A stretch of 64,000 nucleotides of DNA, taken from the NCBI GenBank assembly GCA_039105265.1, contig JAPFFF010000009.1:4402001-4466000 (forward strand), written 5' to 3'. Source of the DNA: Tritrichomonas musculus. Its lineage: Eukaryota; Parabasalia; Tritrichomonadida; Tritrichomonadidae. The notes under the pieces are model-generated. The model did no database searches and was not told the DNA's origin. It saw only the letters and a list, made by a program, of their open reading frames with translations. The position numbers were made by a program, and so were the translations under genes. Shown here in pieces: positions 19,912-30,370 of the stretch (the first letter of the stretch is position 1; each line of letters opens with the position of its first letter).

Positions 19912-21816
19912 ATGAGATCCGGTGTAATAAAAGCTCCGATTATAATCAACGATTTAGAAAACGATATATGTGATGAAGTTCGCGTAATTTCAAGTTATCA
20001 TGGGAATCAACGAAAAAATCGATTAAAGCCTGCACGCTCTTTTAAAAACTGGTTAAAATACTTTAAAAATCCTTATTTTTGTTTTATTGATATCTCCGTT
20101 TTTTGTCTCTACTTAATTTTTGCGGTTTTTCATGAAAAATCATCAATTTCTTTTTCAGTCGATCTTGAAAAAGCGATTCATTCTTTTCTTGTTGGTGAAT
20201 TATCTGAAACAAAGCAAAATCTAAATGTCAATGGTTTTAGCACTCCCAAGTATATTAATAATCAGAATAAATATAAGCAATCGCCTGACAAAAACAATCA
20301 AGAAGCTACTAAAATTAATCGAAAAGCAGATTCAAACATGCATACGAAGAAGTTACAAATGATTGATCCACATCAAGGAATTCCTTTTGGTGAAGGTCAA
20401 ATATACCTCATTGATGATTTTATTTATATTCTTGATTCGACAACTCGAACACTCTTTCATTTTTCTTCCGAATTTCCAATGAGCCATCCAATTTTTGATT
20501 CCGGATATGTAACATTAAAAATAGAACTTCTAAACGGTACCAGTATCGAGCAAATAATTCGAGAAAGTGATGAAATGCAGCAAAAAACAAGAAAATCCGC
20601 CTCTATTTTTTCGACATATCAAGAATCAAGCTTTGACTCAAAAACTGATTCCCCAAATCAAAAAATTGAATTGAATGAAAAAACTTTTTTAAACAACAAA
20701 ATAAAAATCAAATCCAAATCTACAGAAAGCAACGATAATTTACCTATTCAAAAATTTGAATTCAAAAACGGTTTAAAACCGTCAGATTTTGTGATGCCCT
20801 ATTTAATGACATTCAAAAAAGTGTCAGTCACCATGTCCTACCACCTGCAGATCATTGGCAGTCTTTTTGACTCGAGAATCAATCTCGACATCATTTCAGA
20901 TTTTGAGAGGGATATTCGAACAGACTCCATTCAATTTGACATCTATCACACTCGCTTCCAAGAGAAGCCTGCCAGTCTATTAAAATTTGGCACTGTTCTA
21001 TACACGTTCAACTATTCGTTACCAATGGTTATAATAATTTTCAATGTAACCGCCATTTTTAGGTTAATTAAGGCGATTTTTGACCTTTACTCTTATTCTA
21101 AGCGGAAAAGTGAAGAAGTTGGCCGTGGTGACAAATTCATATTTTCTAAGAAATTTGACAAATGGAACATATTTGCCATTTGCACGCATTTCTTGTCGAT
21201 CACTACGATGTTTTTGTACATCTTCATTGGCCAAGACATTGAAGAAAAAGTTCCTCCAATAAACGTTTTTTTATCAGGTGCTGCCTTCATGCACAGCATC
21301 CTCCTTATTCGGTATCTTAATTTGAAAGACACCACTTTTTTAATTATAACTGTTTTGTATAAGTCATCTCTGATTTTGGTGAAGTTTTTGTTGGGCTGTC
21401 TTCCTTTCTTTTTCGCTTTTTGGGCTTTCGGAATCTGCTTCTTCGGCCACCTTTCTTACGTCTTCGCTTCGCCGTTGCAGTGCGCTTCTTACCTGTTTTG
21501 CGTGATGCACGGAGATTCTATTCTGGCACTTTTCGATAATACGATCATACAGAATGACTATAGCGTCTACTTGGGCTTCTTTTACAGCTCGGCTTGGCTC
21601 GCGTTCTCGCTGCTCCTCATGTTCAACGTCACTATTTCTATCTTCCAGGACGTCCTGAGGAGAGAAAACGCAAAACTCGCTAAAAATGAGGTTGTCGAAG
21701 AGAATCATGGCCCATCGCCTCTCCATTTGGACTTCTTGGCTAACAACATCCCTCTGATGATGAATAATAATCAGTATCTGAACCCAAATGCGTTTCAAAC
21801 TGATTCCCCTTTATAA
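19912..21816 (+). CDS. Mucolipin/TRPML-like cation channel
   Basis: A 634-residue protein. TM1 lies at about residues 52-70 (FIDISVFCLYLIFAVF), followed by a large luminal region of about 300 residues with a polycystin/mucolipin-like section (VTMSYHLQIIGSLFDSRINL). S2-S6 are clustered at about 365-590. The pore resembles TRPML: after S5 (LLGCLPFFFAFWAFG) comes a pore helix and filter with MHGDSILALF in the place of the family's NGDDMFATF. TRPML channels conduct Ca2+, Fe2+ and Na+ from endolysosomes. An Asn/Lys/Ser-rich insert (about residues 95-145 and 215-280) sits in the luminal part. ATG at 19,912 is the first in frame. Confidence 0.85.
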   Translation: MRSGVIKAPIIINDLENDICDEVRVISSYHGNQRKNRLKPARSFKNWLKYFKNPYFCFIDISVFCLYLIFAVFHEKSSISFSVDLEKAIHSFLVGELSETKQNLNVNGFSTPKYINNQNKYKQSPDKNNQEATKINRKADSNMHTKKLQMIDPHQGIPFGEGQIYLIDDFIYILDSTTRTLFHFSSEFPMSHPIFDSGYVTLKIELLNGTSIEQIIRESDEMQQKTRKSASIFSTYQESSFDSKTDSPNQKIELNEKTFLNNKIKIKSKSTESNDNLPIQKFEFKNGLKPSDFVMPYLMTFKKVSVTMSYHLQIIGSLFDSRINLDIISDFERDIRTDSIQFDIYHTRFQEKPASLLKFGTVLYTFNYSLPMVIIIFNVTAIFRLIKAIFDLYSYSKRKSEEVGRGDKFIFSKKFDKWNIFAICTHFLSITTMFLYIFIGQDIEEKVPPINVFLSGAAFMHSILLIRYLNLKDTTFLIITVLYKSSLILVKFLLGCLPFFFAFWAFGICFFGHLSYVFASPLQCASYLFCVMHGDSILALFDNTIIQNDYSVYLGFFYSSAWLAFSLLLMFNVTISIFQDVLRRENAKLAKNEVVEENHGPSPLHLDFLANNIPLMMNNNQYLNPNAFQTDSPL

Positions 21817-22219
21817 GTTTATTACTAAAAAGTGTTTGTATTTAAAGTTATTCCTTTTCTTGTTGTTTAAAAATGAGTTGTTATTCTTTTTAAAATGATA
21901 ATATGTTTAATAGTCGAATATTTCCATAAGAAGATCTTTCCTTAAAATTTGGTATTCATGTTAATATGGAATAAATCTTTGTAATGTGTAATTGTGGTCA
22001 TTTTGATGGATATTTAATATGCCAATTTACGATAATCATTGAGTTAATTCAAATTGATGCCAATTATTAAATTAATCTAATAATAAATGTGGAAATATCA
22101 TATAAATGATTATAATTAAATTCAGCAAATCAATGAATTACAAGCAATTTATGGGAATTTTCAATTTCAATTGATTTCAATTGTTCAGAAAATTGAATTA
22201 AAAAATAAAACTCAAATAA
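21817..22219. other. AT-rich intergenic region
   Basis: About 400 bp with no open frame of interest. It ends with an initiator-like TCAAAT about 8 bp before the next ATG. Nothing else seen. Confidence 0.5.
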
Positions 22220-23923
22220 ATGAAGAGTTTTAATCTCAAGATTTCGCAAATTGGTGTTAAAAAAGAACTTAAAATAATATATGAAGATGGGAAAAATGGT
22301 TTGCATAAAATGAATGTATCAAAAGACGATATTTTAGGAAAACTTCGATATTATGAAAAAAAGCGTAATGAGATCAACCAAACTAACGTCATTTACATTC
22401 ATGAGGACATTGATTTTGACATTTTTGCAAAATTTATTTCATCGATCACCACGCAAGAAATCGACATTGACGAAAAAAATTACGAAATATATTACTACCT
22501 CAGTCAAAAGTATGAATATGAAGAACTCCAGCAAGAACTTGATAATTTCATCCAAGAACGTTCAGACATTTCCTCAGTAATTGCTGAAATATCATCACGA
22601 CCAGAATCTCTCTCAAAAAGTGAAAATGATTCAATGAACAGCCAAATAAATATTGAAAAAGAAGAATTAATTTCCAAGAATCTTGACATCTGCATCAAGA
22701 ATGGAAACTTGAAAAAGTTGCCTCTTCAAATGTTGAATCGAATTTTAAATTCGCCAAAAAGAGTTCTGAAAAATCATCGTTTGCTATTCAATTTTGTTAT
22801 TGATTTGATTAAAGAGAAGACAAAAGAAAGCTTGTCAAATGAAGAGTTGGAAGATCTTTGTATTCTTCCAAGTTCGCATGATTATTGCGAAATGAGCAGT
22901 GATGAAATTGAGGAACTTTTGTCAATTGAAACAACGGCTGATCTTTTCACGCCTCGAAATCCGGAGAAAAGAATGAAAATGTTCGCAAAGAGGGAGATTG
23001 AAATGTCAGCCAAGTTGCAGTCAATTGAAGAAAAAATTAGTGAAAATGAAAACGAATACAAAGCAAAAATTGAAAGTTTAGAAAAAGCTCTTGAAAACAC
23101 AAGAAAAAGTTTGGAAGAAATTGTCAAAAATGGTCAAAAAACAACCTTTCAGCGTATTTCAAATATTGAAGAGAATCAACAGAAATATAGTTCAAAGTTA
23201 CAATTGATTGAATCACAAGTTGTTGAACATAACAAAAAGATATTAAATAACGAAAATATTCTCAGTAAATTCAGTCAGAGAATTAAATTTTCTGACGAAA
23301 AAAATGACAAAAATACAATAGAAAAAAGTGACAAAATTTCAAAAGAAAAAAGTGACAACGCAATTGAAAGTCAGCAAATTCAAAGTATATCAAAGCCACT
23401 TTTTGTGAATGGTCACAACTTGATTAATTGTGAAAATGGAATTTTTCAGTTTTTGTTCGAAACATACAAGTTGAATCCAGCTCTGTCTGGCCTGATTGAA
23501 ATCAGTGGAAACTCAAGCAACAATCCCAATCAAAGAAGATTGAGTAGTATTATTGATTCAAACTGGGATTCAGACTGGATGTCAAAAAATGAGCCGAATT
23601 CATTTGTTAGAATTGATTTTAAGAAAATGTTGGTTCGTGTGAAAAAGTACAGAATTAGTGTGGGACTCTCTGGTGGAGGTTCTATTTTCAACAGCTGGAT
23701 TCTTAAAGCTGTCACTGAAAACAATCAAGAAATCGTTCTCGATGAAGTGAAAAATACAAATGAAATTACAAAAAAGGAGCCGCAATCGTCTTTTGTTGTT
23801 CATAACGATTCATTCATTCGTTCAATTCAATTAATTATGAAAGGAAAAAGTTGTGATGGAGATCATTACATGCTAGTGAGAAACATTGAACTTTTTGGAG
23901 ATATTAAATCAATAGAAACATGA
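22220..23923 (+). CDS. BTB-like protein with coiled coil and discoidin-like C-terminus
   Basis: A 567-residue protein of the large trichomonad BTB-like family. Residues about 1-115 form a degenerate BTB-like domain (YIHEDIDFDIFAKFISSI is the BTB strand/helix region). A BACK-like helical section follows to about 255, then a coiled coil (about 255-370, heptads in KLQSIEEKISENENEYKAK). Residues about 400-565 form a galactose-binding/discoidin-like domain (SSIIDSNWDSDWMSKNEPNS, WILKAVTEN, ending LVRNIELFGDI). Function unknown; probably a protein-interaction scaffold. It shares domain layout with the protein at 9,864-11,297 except for the added coiled coil. Confidence 0.75.
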   Translation: MKSFNLKISQIGVKKELKIIYEDGKNGLHKMNVSKDDILGKLRYYEKKRNEINQTNVIYIHEDIDFDIFAKFISSITTQEIDIDEKNYEIYYYLSQKYEYEELQQELDNFIQERSDISSVIAEISSRPESLSKSENDSMNSQINIEKEELISKNLDICIKNGNLKKLPLQMLNRILNSPKRVLKNHRLLFNFVIDLIKEKTKESLSNEELEDLCILPSSHDYCEMSSDEIEELLSIETTADLFTPRNPEKRMKMFAKREIEMSAKLQSIEEKISENENEYKAKIESLEKALENTRKSLEEIVKNGQKTTFQRISNIEENQQKYSSKLQLIESQVVEHNKKILNNENILSKFSQRIKFSDEKNDKNTIEKSDKISKEKSDNAIESQQIQSISKPLFVNGHNLINCENGIFQFLFETYKLNPALSGLIEISGNSSNNPNQRRLSSIIDSNWDSDWMSKNEPNSFVRIDFKKMLVRVKKYRISVGLSGGGSIFNSWILKAVTENNQEIVLDEVKNTNEITKKEPQSSFVVHNDSFIRSIQLIMKGKSCDGDHYMLVRNIELFGDIKSIET

Positions 23924-24122
23924 TAAATTCAAAAAAATTGAATGATTGTTTTAACTTTTTGAAAGGTTTAACAAATAGATTCATGCAAACATAATAAATA
24001 AATATTAGTAAACATATATTAATAATAGCATCTATAAGTTTTTTTTATCAAGATGATTGAATGTATTAAAAATGCAATTCTTGTTGAAAACTGTTTTGAA
24101 AATAATCATTGATGATTATCTC

Positions 24123-24123
<1 letters not shown>

Positions 24124-24151
<28 letters not shown>
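24124..24151. repeat. Poly-A tract
   Basis: An uninterrupted A run of about 28 bp between two convergent genes (ends 23,923 and 24,212). No retroelement body adjoins it, so it is recorded only as a homopolymer. Confidence 0.8.
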
Positions 24152-24154
<3 letters not shown>

Positions 24155-24211
24155 CTTAAATGTTATAAAGCTTTTTATTATTTACAAGTATAAAATATAG
24201 GTTTTTCTTTT

Positions 24212-25294
24212 TCATTTTCCCATTAAGTTTTCATATTCATAATAGTCAATTCCGGGGAGTCTGATTATCTTCTGATAAATGCAGGCGCCAACGACCATCA
24301 GCATGAATCCAAAAAGTTGCAACCACGACCACCTAGTCCAAGCCTCTCCTGTCCTTCCATACTTCTGCTCGAGGGATGGATTTCCTGACACGCACCAGTG
24401 AATTCCGAGCTGCACGAACCACACGAATACGATAGTTAATTGGTCGAACACCATCCTTGCCACAGCGGAAGCCTTTCTCGTTATATTCAAAGAGAGGACT
24501 GTCCAAACGCCGAACACGACAACCGACAAAAAGGAGAGCCAAAAAACGGTTTTACTATTTAAGAGCATTACAAAAGTGTCATTCAAATTTTCATAAGAAA
24601 AAAGTGACACCAAAATCAATACGACAGATGAAAAGAAGATGTTCCAAACGCCAGAAAGACCGGTCATTTCAACTGGTGTCATTGAATAAGAAGACATAAC
24701 TTTTTCTTCAATTATCATTGAAATGGCTTGTAAACTTTTTGAGAGGATTCTGATCACAATGATGATTCCAATAACAAATGACGAAGCTTCCCTGTGAGTC
24801 GTCTTCGTGTTGCTGAAAAGTGCAGCTAGGCCAACGAAGATGATGGCAAAGATGGTGAGAAGAACGCTGTACAGTTGGTACTTGGGAAGAGGACGATGGA
24901 GGTAATATACGTTAATTATGGCGCCAAAAACTAAAGTGGACGATCTGAGCATGAGTGATACGGAATAGTTTAAATATAATGACGTAACATTTGATAATAT
25001 GCCAGCACTTAGATTTAAAAATGTGGCTAACGCAATTTGTAGAAATGGTTTCCTGAGAAATGAGGAATTGCAAAATTGGCCGCGAGTAAGGGTCTTGAAG
25101 TTGGCAATATACGTCATAAAAAGACTTAGTGAACCAAGCCATGTAAAGAAAAAGGGCTTTTGAAACTTTTTAAGAAGTCCATCTGATCCAATTGATTTGC
25201 ATTCAAATAAAAATTTCTGGATTATATGAACACTTGCACCAATTGTGGGCATAAGAAAAGCTAGGAAATTTAAAGATCTGTTTTTTTTGATCAT
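24212..25294 (-). CDS. SLC35F6-like drug/metabolite transporter
   Basis: A 360-residue polytopic protein of about ten TM segments, the usual size for the DMT/nucleotide-sugar-transporter superfamily. The segment MLRSSTLVFGAIINVYYLHR followed by LPKYQLYSVLLTIFAII and VGLAALFS matches the SLC35F6 (C2orf18) pattern MLRGSxxIFTxLxSVxFLxR in the middle of the protein. Family members sit in Golgi, lysosomal or mitochondrial membranes; the substrate is not established. The start at 25,294 (MIKKNRSLNF) is the first ATG before TM1. Confidence 0.75.
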   Translation of the reverse strand: MIKKNRSLNFLAFLMPTIGASVHIIQKFLFECKSIGSDGLLKKFQKPFFFTWLGSLSLFMTYIANFKTLTRGQFCNSSFLRKPFLQIALATFLNLSAGILSNVTSLYLNYSVSLMLRSSTLVFGAIINVYYLHRPLPKYQLYSVLLTIFAIIFVGLAALFSNTKTTHREASSFVIGIIIVIRILSKSLQAISMIIEEKVMSSYSMTPVEMTGLSGVWNIFFSSVVLILVSLFSYENLNDTFVMLLNSKTVFWLSFLSVVVFGVWTVLSLNITRKASAVARMVFDQLTIVFVWFVQLGIHWCVSGNPSLEQKYGRTGEAWTRWSWLQLFGFMLMVVGACIYQKIIRLPGIDYYEYENLMGK

Positions 25295-27147
25295 AATTCA
25301 ACAAAATTTTTTTGATTAATATTATTAACTTTTTGAATTTATAAATGTCCTTTTGTTTTTCTTGAATAAAACAAATGGATAAAATAACATTATTGGGCAT
25401 TCATTAAAGCTAATACTTTTAGGCAATTTACTAAAGATATATTAAAATTTTAAAATGAAAGAAATTTAAATTATATTGGAATGGAAAAAAAAAATTTTAC
25501 AGCAGTTTGTATAATATTGTTTGAGCATATTTATTTAGATGTTTGTGCTACATAATAAATAAGTGTTTGAGGAAAGATAAACATTTGTGGACTTTAAAGA
25601 CACATATAAAATAATAATTGAAAATTAAAGCCAATGACTTGAAAGCACGTAAATAAGGAAGTGTATATAGCCTTGTCAAAAAACTCATTGATTTAAATAG
25701 TATTTAAAAATGACTGCAAACAGTAAAGAAACTAAATCTTATGCTTTTTATAAATATCATCTTTCCATGATAATTTTAAAATGATTACGAAAAAAGTTTT
25801 ATATAGCTATTTACTCATTTAGATTTTATTTAATAAACATTTTGGAATAATTATCAAATTGAAAAAATAATCTATTAAAGCTTAATTTTAAAGTATCTTC
25901 CTGTTCAAATACTAATTTATGTAACAAAACCAATAGTAAAAACAAGCAAAAAGTAAAAGCTAGAGATTTTAAGGTTTGTTTTTGATTTTTTGATTTGGAG
26001 TAATAATATACAAATAATTCTCAGTTGAAATAGATCTTGTTTTAAACCTTGAAAAAGAAATTTATTAAAATGAAAGATAAAATTTTTTGTTTCGAAACTT
26101 GTATATTCCATTACTATTGCTTTATTTTGGTGTTATACTGAGTAAAATCGAATATATATAAAGATAAATCTAAACAATACGTAAGTTAATCAGAATCTTA
26201 TTTTCTTGTGATAATCGAGATAACAAAAATGATTCAATTTATTGAATATATTGAAATTAATTGAAACAGTATTGAAAATTAGAATCTTTTAAAATGATGA
26301 TATAATGGCAAGAGCATAATATAAAATTGCAAAGAATTAAAAATTTAAGTTTTAAGATAATAATAAATTCAATGAATTTCCAGATTATATTTTTATTTTC
26401 AGATGAATTTATTTAACCAATATAATTATTCAAATTAATTTGTTTGTATTCAAAAATCGGAAGATTCTGATTTTATTTGGTCAATTTGAATTAAACAAAA
26501 TCTTTTGTTTTGAATTATAAATTCAGTTTTGAACCTTATCCAAATTGGTATTCGATGATTGTTTTGATGTTTCCATTTTTATATTTTTTAATAGATTTTT
26601 TTTATTTTTTGAGAAAACGTTGGTAATATAAAAATTTTTTTATGAAAATGCATTTTTACATATAGATCCCTTATTCAGCTCCTTATATTCTATTGGATTT
26701 TACCAAAAATATTGCCAGAATCACTATTTTTTCTCATGGAAAAAATTATTTTATTTAAAAAAACGAGTTTTTATGGTATCAAAATGTTATTTGATCAGTA
26801 TACATGATAGCTCTATCGTTAAATTAATAATATAATTGTAAAAATAATTATCAAAGAAAAAAAACTTTTTTAATCTAAATGTTGAACTTATTTTCATTAA
26901 TTTAAAGAAATAATAATAGAATAGAATGGGAATAAATAATATAAGTGTAAAAATTTTTTTTTTTTATTATTTTCTTAAAAAAACAAGAAATGTCTTTAAA
27001 TCGTATTCTAATAAGTTTTGTTCGAGGATAATTATTTAAATTATTAATAATATTATCAATAATTATTCATGAAATTAAAAAAAGCTATTTTATGATCTAG
27101 ATTGTATTTTATTAACAAATATTATTTTATATTATATTCTATCATTT
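25295..27147. other. AT-rich intergenic region, 1.85 kb
   Basis: A long AT-rich spacer without open frames that look coding, without inverted or tandem repeats I could recognise and without RNA-like structure. It divides the 3' end of a plus-side cluster from the HMG-box gene, whose 3' end faces it. Confidence 0.5.
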
Positions 27148-27684
27148 TTATTTTTCATTTTCACTATAAGAATCATTGAAATCAGAATAATATTCGTCAT
27201 ATGAAATTGTGGAAATTTTTCTTGTTGCTTTTTTTGATAAATTAATATATGGAATTTTGTCTTTTTGAGATAAATTATTCCACATTGATGCAATTAATTC
27301 TGCTCTTTCTTTTAAAGACATTGTTGGGCATTCATTTTTAAGTTGATTTTGTTTTTCCTCAACAAATAAAGAGTAAGCAGGAACTTTAATTTTCTTTTTC
27401 TTTGATTTTATATCATCATCTTCATTATTATTATCAACATTATCAGAATCTTTGTCAAGCTTTTTCTGTGATCTTGCATAAAGACGATAAGCACATTGTG
27501 CTTTTTTTTGGTATTTTTTCTTGAACTCATCTTCAGCATTTGTCCATATTTCTTGCAATTTGTGGCATATCTCCATTTTTGATTCATTAGGATATTGAGC
27601 TTGAACCAAAGGCTTATGTTCATCAACAAAGCATGACCAAGCAGATATTGGAACTTTAAGCTTTTTATGTTTTTTTGAAGACAT
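27148..27684 (-). CDS. Two-HMG-box chromatin protein
   Basis: A 178-residue protein from ATG at 27,684 (MSSKKHKKLK). Two HMG-box-like domains: residues about 6-70 (VPISAWSCFVDEHKP, then YPNESKMEICHKLQEIW) and about 100-165 (VPAYSLFVEEKQNQL, then LIASMWNNLSQKDKIPYI). Both keep the pattern of the P-xS-xF start, the central W and the K/Y-rich third helix. HMGB-type proteins bend DNA and loosen nucleosomes. A Lys/Asn/Asp linker joins the boxes and the tail is short and acidic. Confidence 0.8.
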   Translation of the reverse strand: MSSKKHKKLKVPISAWSCFVDEHKPLVQAQYPNESKMEICHKLQEIWTNAEDEFKKKYQKKAQCAYRLYARSQKKLDKDSDNVDNNNEDDDIKSKKKKIKVPAYSLFVEEKQNQLKNECPTMSLKERAELIASMWNNLSQKDKIPYINLSKKATRKISTISYDEYYSDFNDSYSENEK

Positions 27685-27786
27685 AATTAACAAATAATTA
27701 ATGAACTTTTCATTAAAAAAAAAAATATTTTTTTGGTTTTCAAGAACAATGAAAAAAAATTTTATTGGTCAAAATCATTTCATAGA

Positions 27787-28056
27787 TTAATTACCAGAGA
27801 AAATATTTGGCATGTGATTTAAACACATCAAAATCAATGGTAAACGAATTTTTTGAGTAGATCCAGTATCATTTGTAAATTCAGATGTTTTTATTTTTTT
27901 CAAAAAGTTAAAATTTGAATAAAAATTAATAATTTTAAAAAGTTTCATCTGTGAATTTTGTAAAATATTAAATTCCAAAGGATTATTATATTTTTTCTTC
28001 ATTTTCAAAATAATGTAATGTTGCAAAAATTGAATTAAAAAAATTTGAAGCGTCAT
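27787..28056 (-). CDS. Possible small protein, unknown
   Basis: An ATG-started frame of 89 residues. The C-terminal part (GSTQKIRLPLILMCLNHMPN) is less biased than surrounding AT-rich translation, but no family is recognised and codon use is not decisive. It may be a gene remnant or chance frame. Confidence 0.25.
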   Translation of the reverse strand: MTLQIFLIQFLQHYIILKMKKKYNNPLEFNILQNSQMKLFKIINFYSNFNFLKKIKTSEFTNDTGSTQKIRLPLILMCLNHMPNIFSGN

Positions 28057-28114
28057 AATTGCTTATATTTTTTTATATCTTTAGATTTTCAATAATGTTG
28101 GATTTTAAATTTTT

Positions 28115-28203
28115 TTTTTTAATTTTCGCGTGTAAAAAATAAATCATTCAATATTTGAAATAAATTCTTAGAAACCGTAAGTTTACACGCGAAAATTAAA
28201 AAA
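28115..28203. repeat. Foldback element with 22-bp perfect inverted arms
   Basis: Left arm 28,115-28,136 and right arm 28,182-28,203 are exact reverse complements (TTTTTTAATTTTCGCG plus TGTAAA), separated by 45 bp. The arms carry a CGCG core unusual for the local AT-rich sequence. No clear target duplication is visible. Confidence 0.8.
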
Positions 28204-29104
28204 TAAAGTTAATTTATACAGTTGGGGTGAAAAATTGATAAGAGGTTGATGTAAAATGCTCACAATTTCTATGTTAAATTTTTTTGAGCAAAGCAAAACT
28301 AAAGAAATAAATTGCATAATATCGTTATCAATAAGAACAGAAATATAGTAAAGATATGTTTAAATTATTTTATTAGCATATGATAAATTATTATAATTAT
28401 AATAAACTAAAATATTACCAAATATGAGCATTTTTTACCTTTGAAATAAATTAAAGGCTAAAGCATCTCATTATATATTAATTATAGGTAAAAAAACTTT
28501 TGTGAGGAATTAAAATATAATCGAACTCAATTTATCGGCAATACCAACGAAAATTCGAATATGGTGTTATTTAAACATAAAATATCTTATCCAAAATAAT
28601 ATGTAAAATTCCTTTTTTGAAAAAAAAAAATAATGATTGAATTGATCAAAAAATATTTGTTTTAATTATTTTGATGCTAGAACTCAAAATCATTGATTTT
28701 TAAATCATTTACTTCAATTTTTTGTTTATCGTCTTTTTATCTACTTGCAAATTTTTCGATAACCCCTTTCAGAACATTTTTTTGTCATTTATTTTCAACG
28801 CATCTCATCATTCAGCTGGTGATAAGCCACTTTTTGGCCACAAAGACAAGCATTTTTCAATTATTTAACATGTTGGGCTTGAATCGAGCAACTCTAATAA
28901 CAGAATTTTTCAAGCAAAACGTTAGACTGCTTTCGTTTAAAAAGCAAAAGAGCAATTGTCACTCTAGTCGTTGTAAACAGACTCACTTCCTCTCAATTCA
29001 AAAAGTTCAGGTTATGCGATTCAAACTTTTTGATTGTGATGCTTCATGGTCATTTCACTTTGCCGGTCTATAGCTTGTGATGACAAAGATGACGTTTGTC
29101 GAAT
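28204..29104. other. Intergenic region, GC rising from about 28.7 kb
   Basis: The first 500 bp is plain AT-rich spacer. From about 28,690 base composition shifts to that of coding DNA. A plus-strand frame (28,693-29,073) starts from a non-ATG codon and looks like the reverse of decayed coding sequence. It probably belongs to the remnant described at 29,105-29,580. Confidence 0.4.
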
Positions 29105-29580
29105 TCAAATCAATGCACAGTGAAATTGCAAGGATGAATGCAGCAAATTCTGATGCACAGCATCCGATGTGATCTTTTTATTCATTTTGTCATCAAGTTC
29201 ACTGCAGCTAATTTCAGATTCAAGCAAGTATTTGCATAAACCGCAAAATTCAATGATGCGCACTTTCATTGATAGCATTTGTAATGTCTTTGCTGTTGTG
29301 AGTTCATTCAGTTTTATCTATGAATGTTCATATTTGTCAAGTTAAATGTTCATTGTGGCTCAATCTCAGATCACAGATTCTTTTGTTTTGTTATTTAAAT
29401 CGAAGAAAGGAATTGCATGATTTTTTTTCCCCTCAAAAAATAGATTGTCATTTTGTGGGCTGTTTCTTGATGTTTCCTTCATGATTGGTGAACTTCTTTT
29501 ATCATTTTGGCTGATTTTATGAATGAATGACTCATTTTCTTGTTTAAGTGATTCAAAAAGGAAGTCCCTTTTGTTTCTAT
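29105..29580 (-). pseudogene. Decayed coiled-coil/BTB-family-like gene
   Basis: On the minus strand two coding-quality stretches lie in different frames. The upstream one (about 29,400-29,580) reads RNKRDFLFESLKQENESF... and continues through MKETSRNSPQND. The downstream one (about 29,105-29,310) reads LNELTTAKTLQMLS..., includes SCSELDDKMNK, and ends at a stop at 29,105-29,107. Stops and at least one frame change lie between them. Heptad-like charged helices resemble the coiled-coil segments of trichomonad BTB-like proteins, but family assignment is weak. GC content is above that of flanking spacer, as expected for old coding DNA. Confidence 0.45.
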
Positions 29581-30370
29581 TGAATTGAATTCAATTATTA
29601 TTTCTTCTGTCTTTTTATATGGTGCAGCACGAGCTTAGGCTGTTTGATTCAATCACGTTATTTATTCCAATATAGCGTTGTCACTTTTTAATGCAAAAAA
29701 AATGAGATTTGAATGTAAAGAATATTTTTTTTTTTATTTGAATTGTCAATGAGATTCATATCAATGTCTTCTTTACAATAACAATTCACAAGAAATTCAA
29801 AAATTGTTTATTTGTGAAGTATTAATCTATGATGTAAAATTTAAACATATTGATTGTGAATTTTAAAAATAAAGAAAAAAGATTAATGTTTGAACATAAT
29901 GAATGCATCTATATTTAAATATCTCTGGTGTTTATTTCAATGTGATAACAACTCTGGAATAATTTCAATGTTTATATTTTGTATATCAGAGACCAACATG
30001 TTTTTTACAAAAATCAAGATTTAACTCCATGAACTTTTTTGAATGCAATAAAATAAAAGGATACAAAAAAGAGTAATTATAATTTGATTAATATTTCAGT
30101 TTTTGGGAATTTTTGCAAATGAATGTCGATTTTTTTGTGCTCTTAAGAAGTTGTCAAACTGAGTTGTAATATTCTTTTTGATTCATTGAGAAGTTTTGGA
30201 TAATTTATATTTTTGAGAATAAAAATTTTTTAATTGAATTGACCAACGTCTTATTATAATTGAAAAGCCAATGTTTAATTCAATTATAAAAATTTTATAA
30301 AATTTTAAAAATTTTAATCGGTTTGAAAAATCTAAAATTTTGTTCAAGTTTTTTAACTTCATTTTTTATT
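29581..30370. other. AT-rich upstream region
   Basis: About 800 bp between the remnant and the next gene. A short GC-richer patch (29,620-29,690) may be more of the decayed gene. Otherwise AT-rich spacer ending with an initiator-like TTCATTTT about 14 bp before the ATG at 30,371. Confidence 0.4.

Noticed and set aside
24124-24151. Poly-A tract as the tail of a LINE or SINE
   Set aside because: No element body, promoter box or target duplication next to it; it lies between two convergent host genes.
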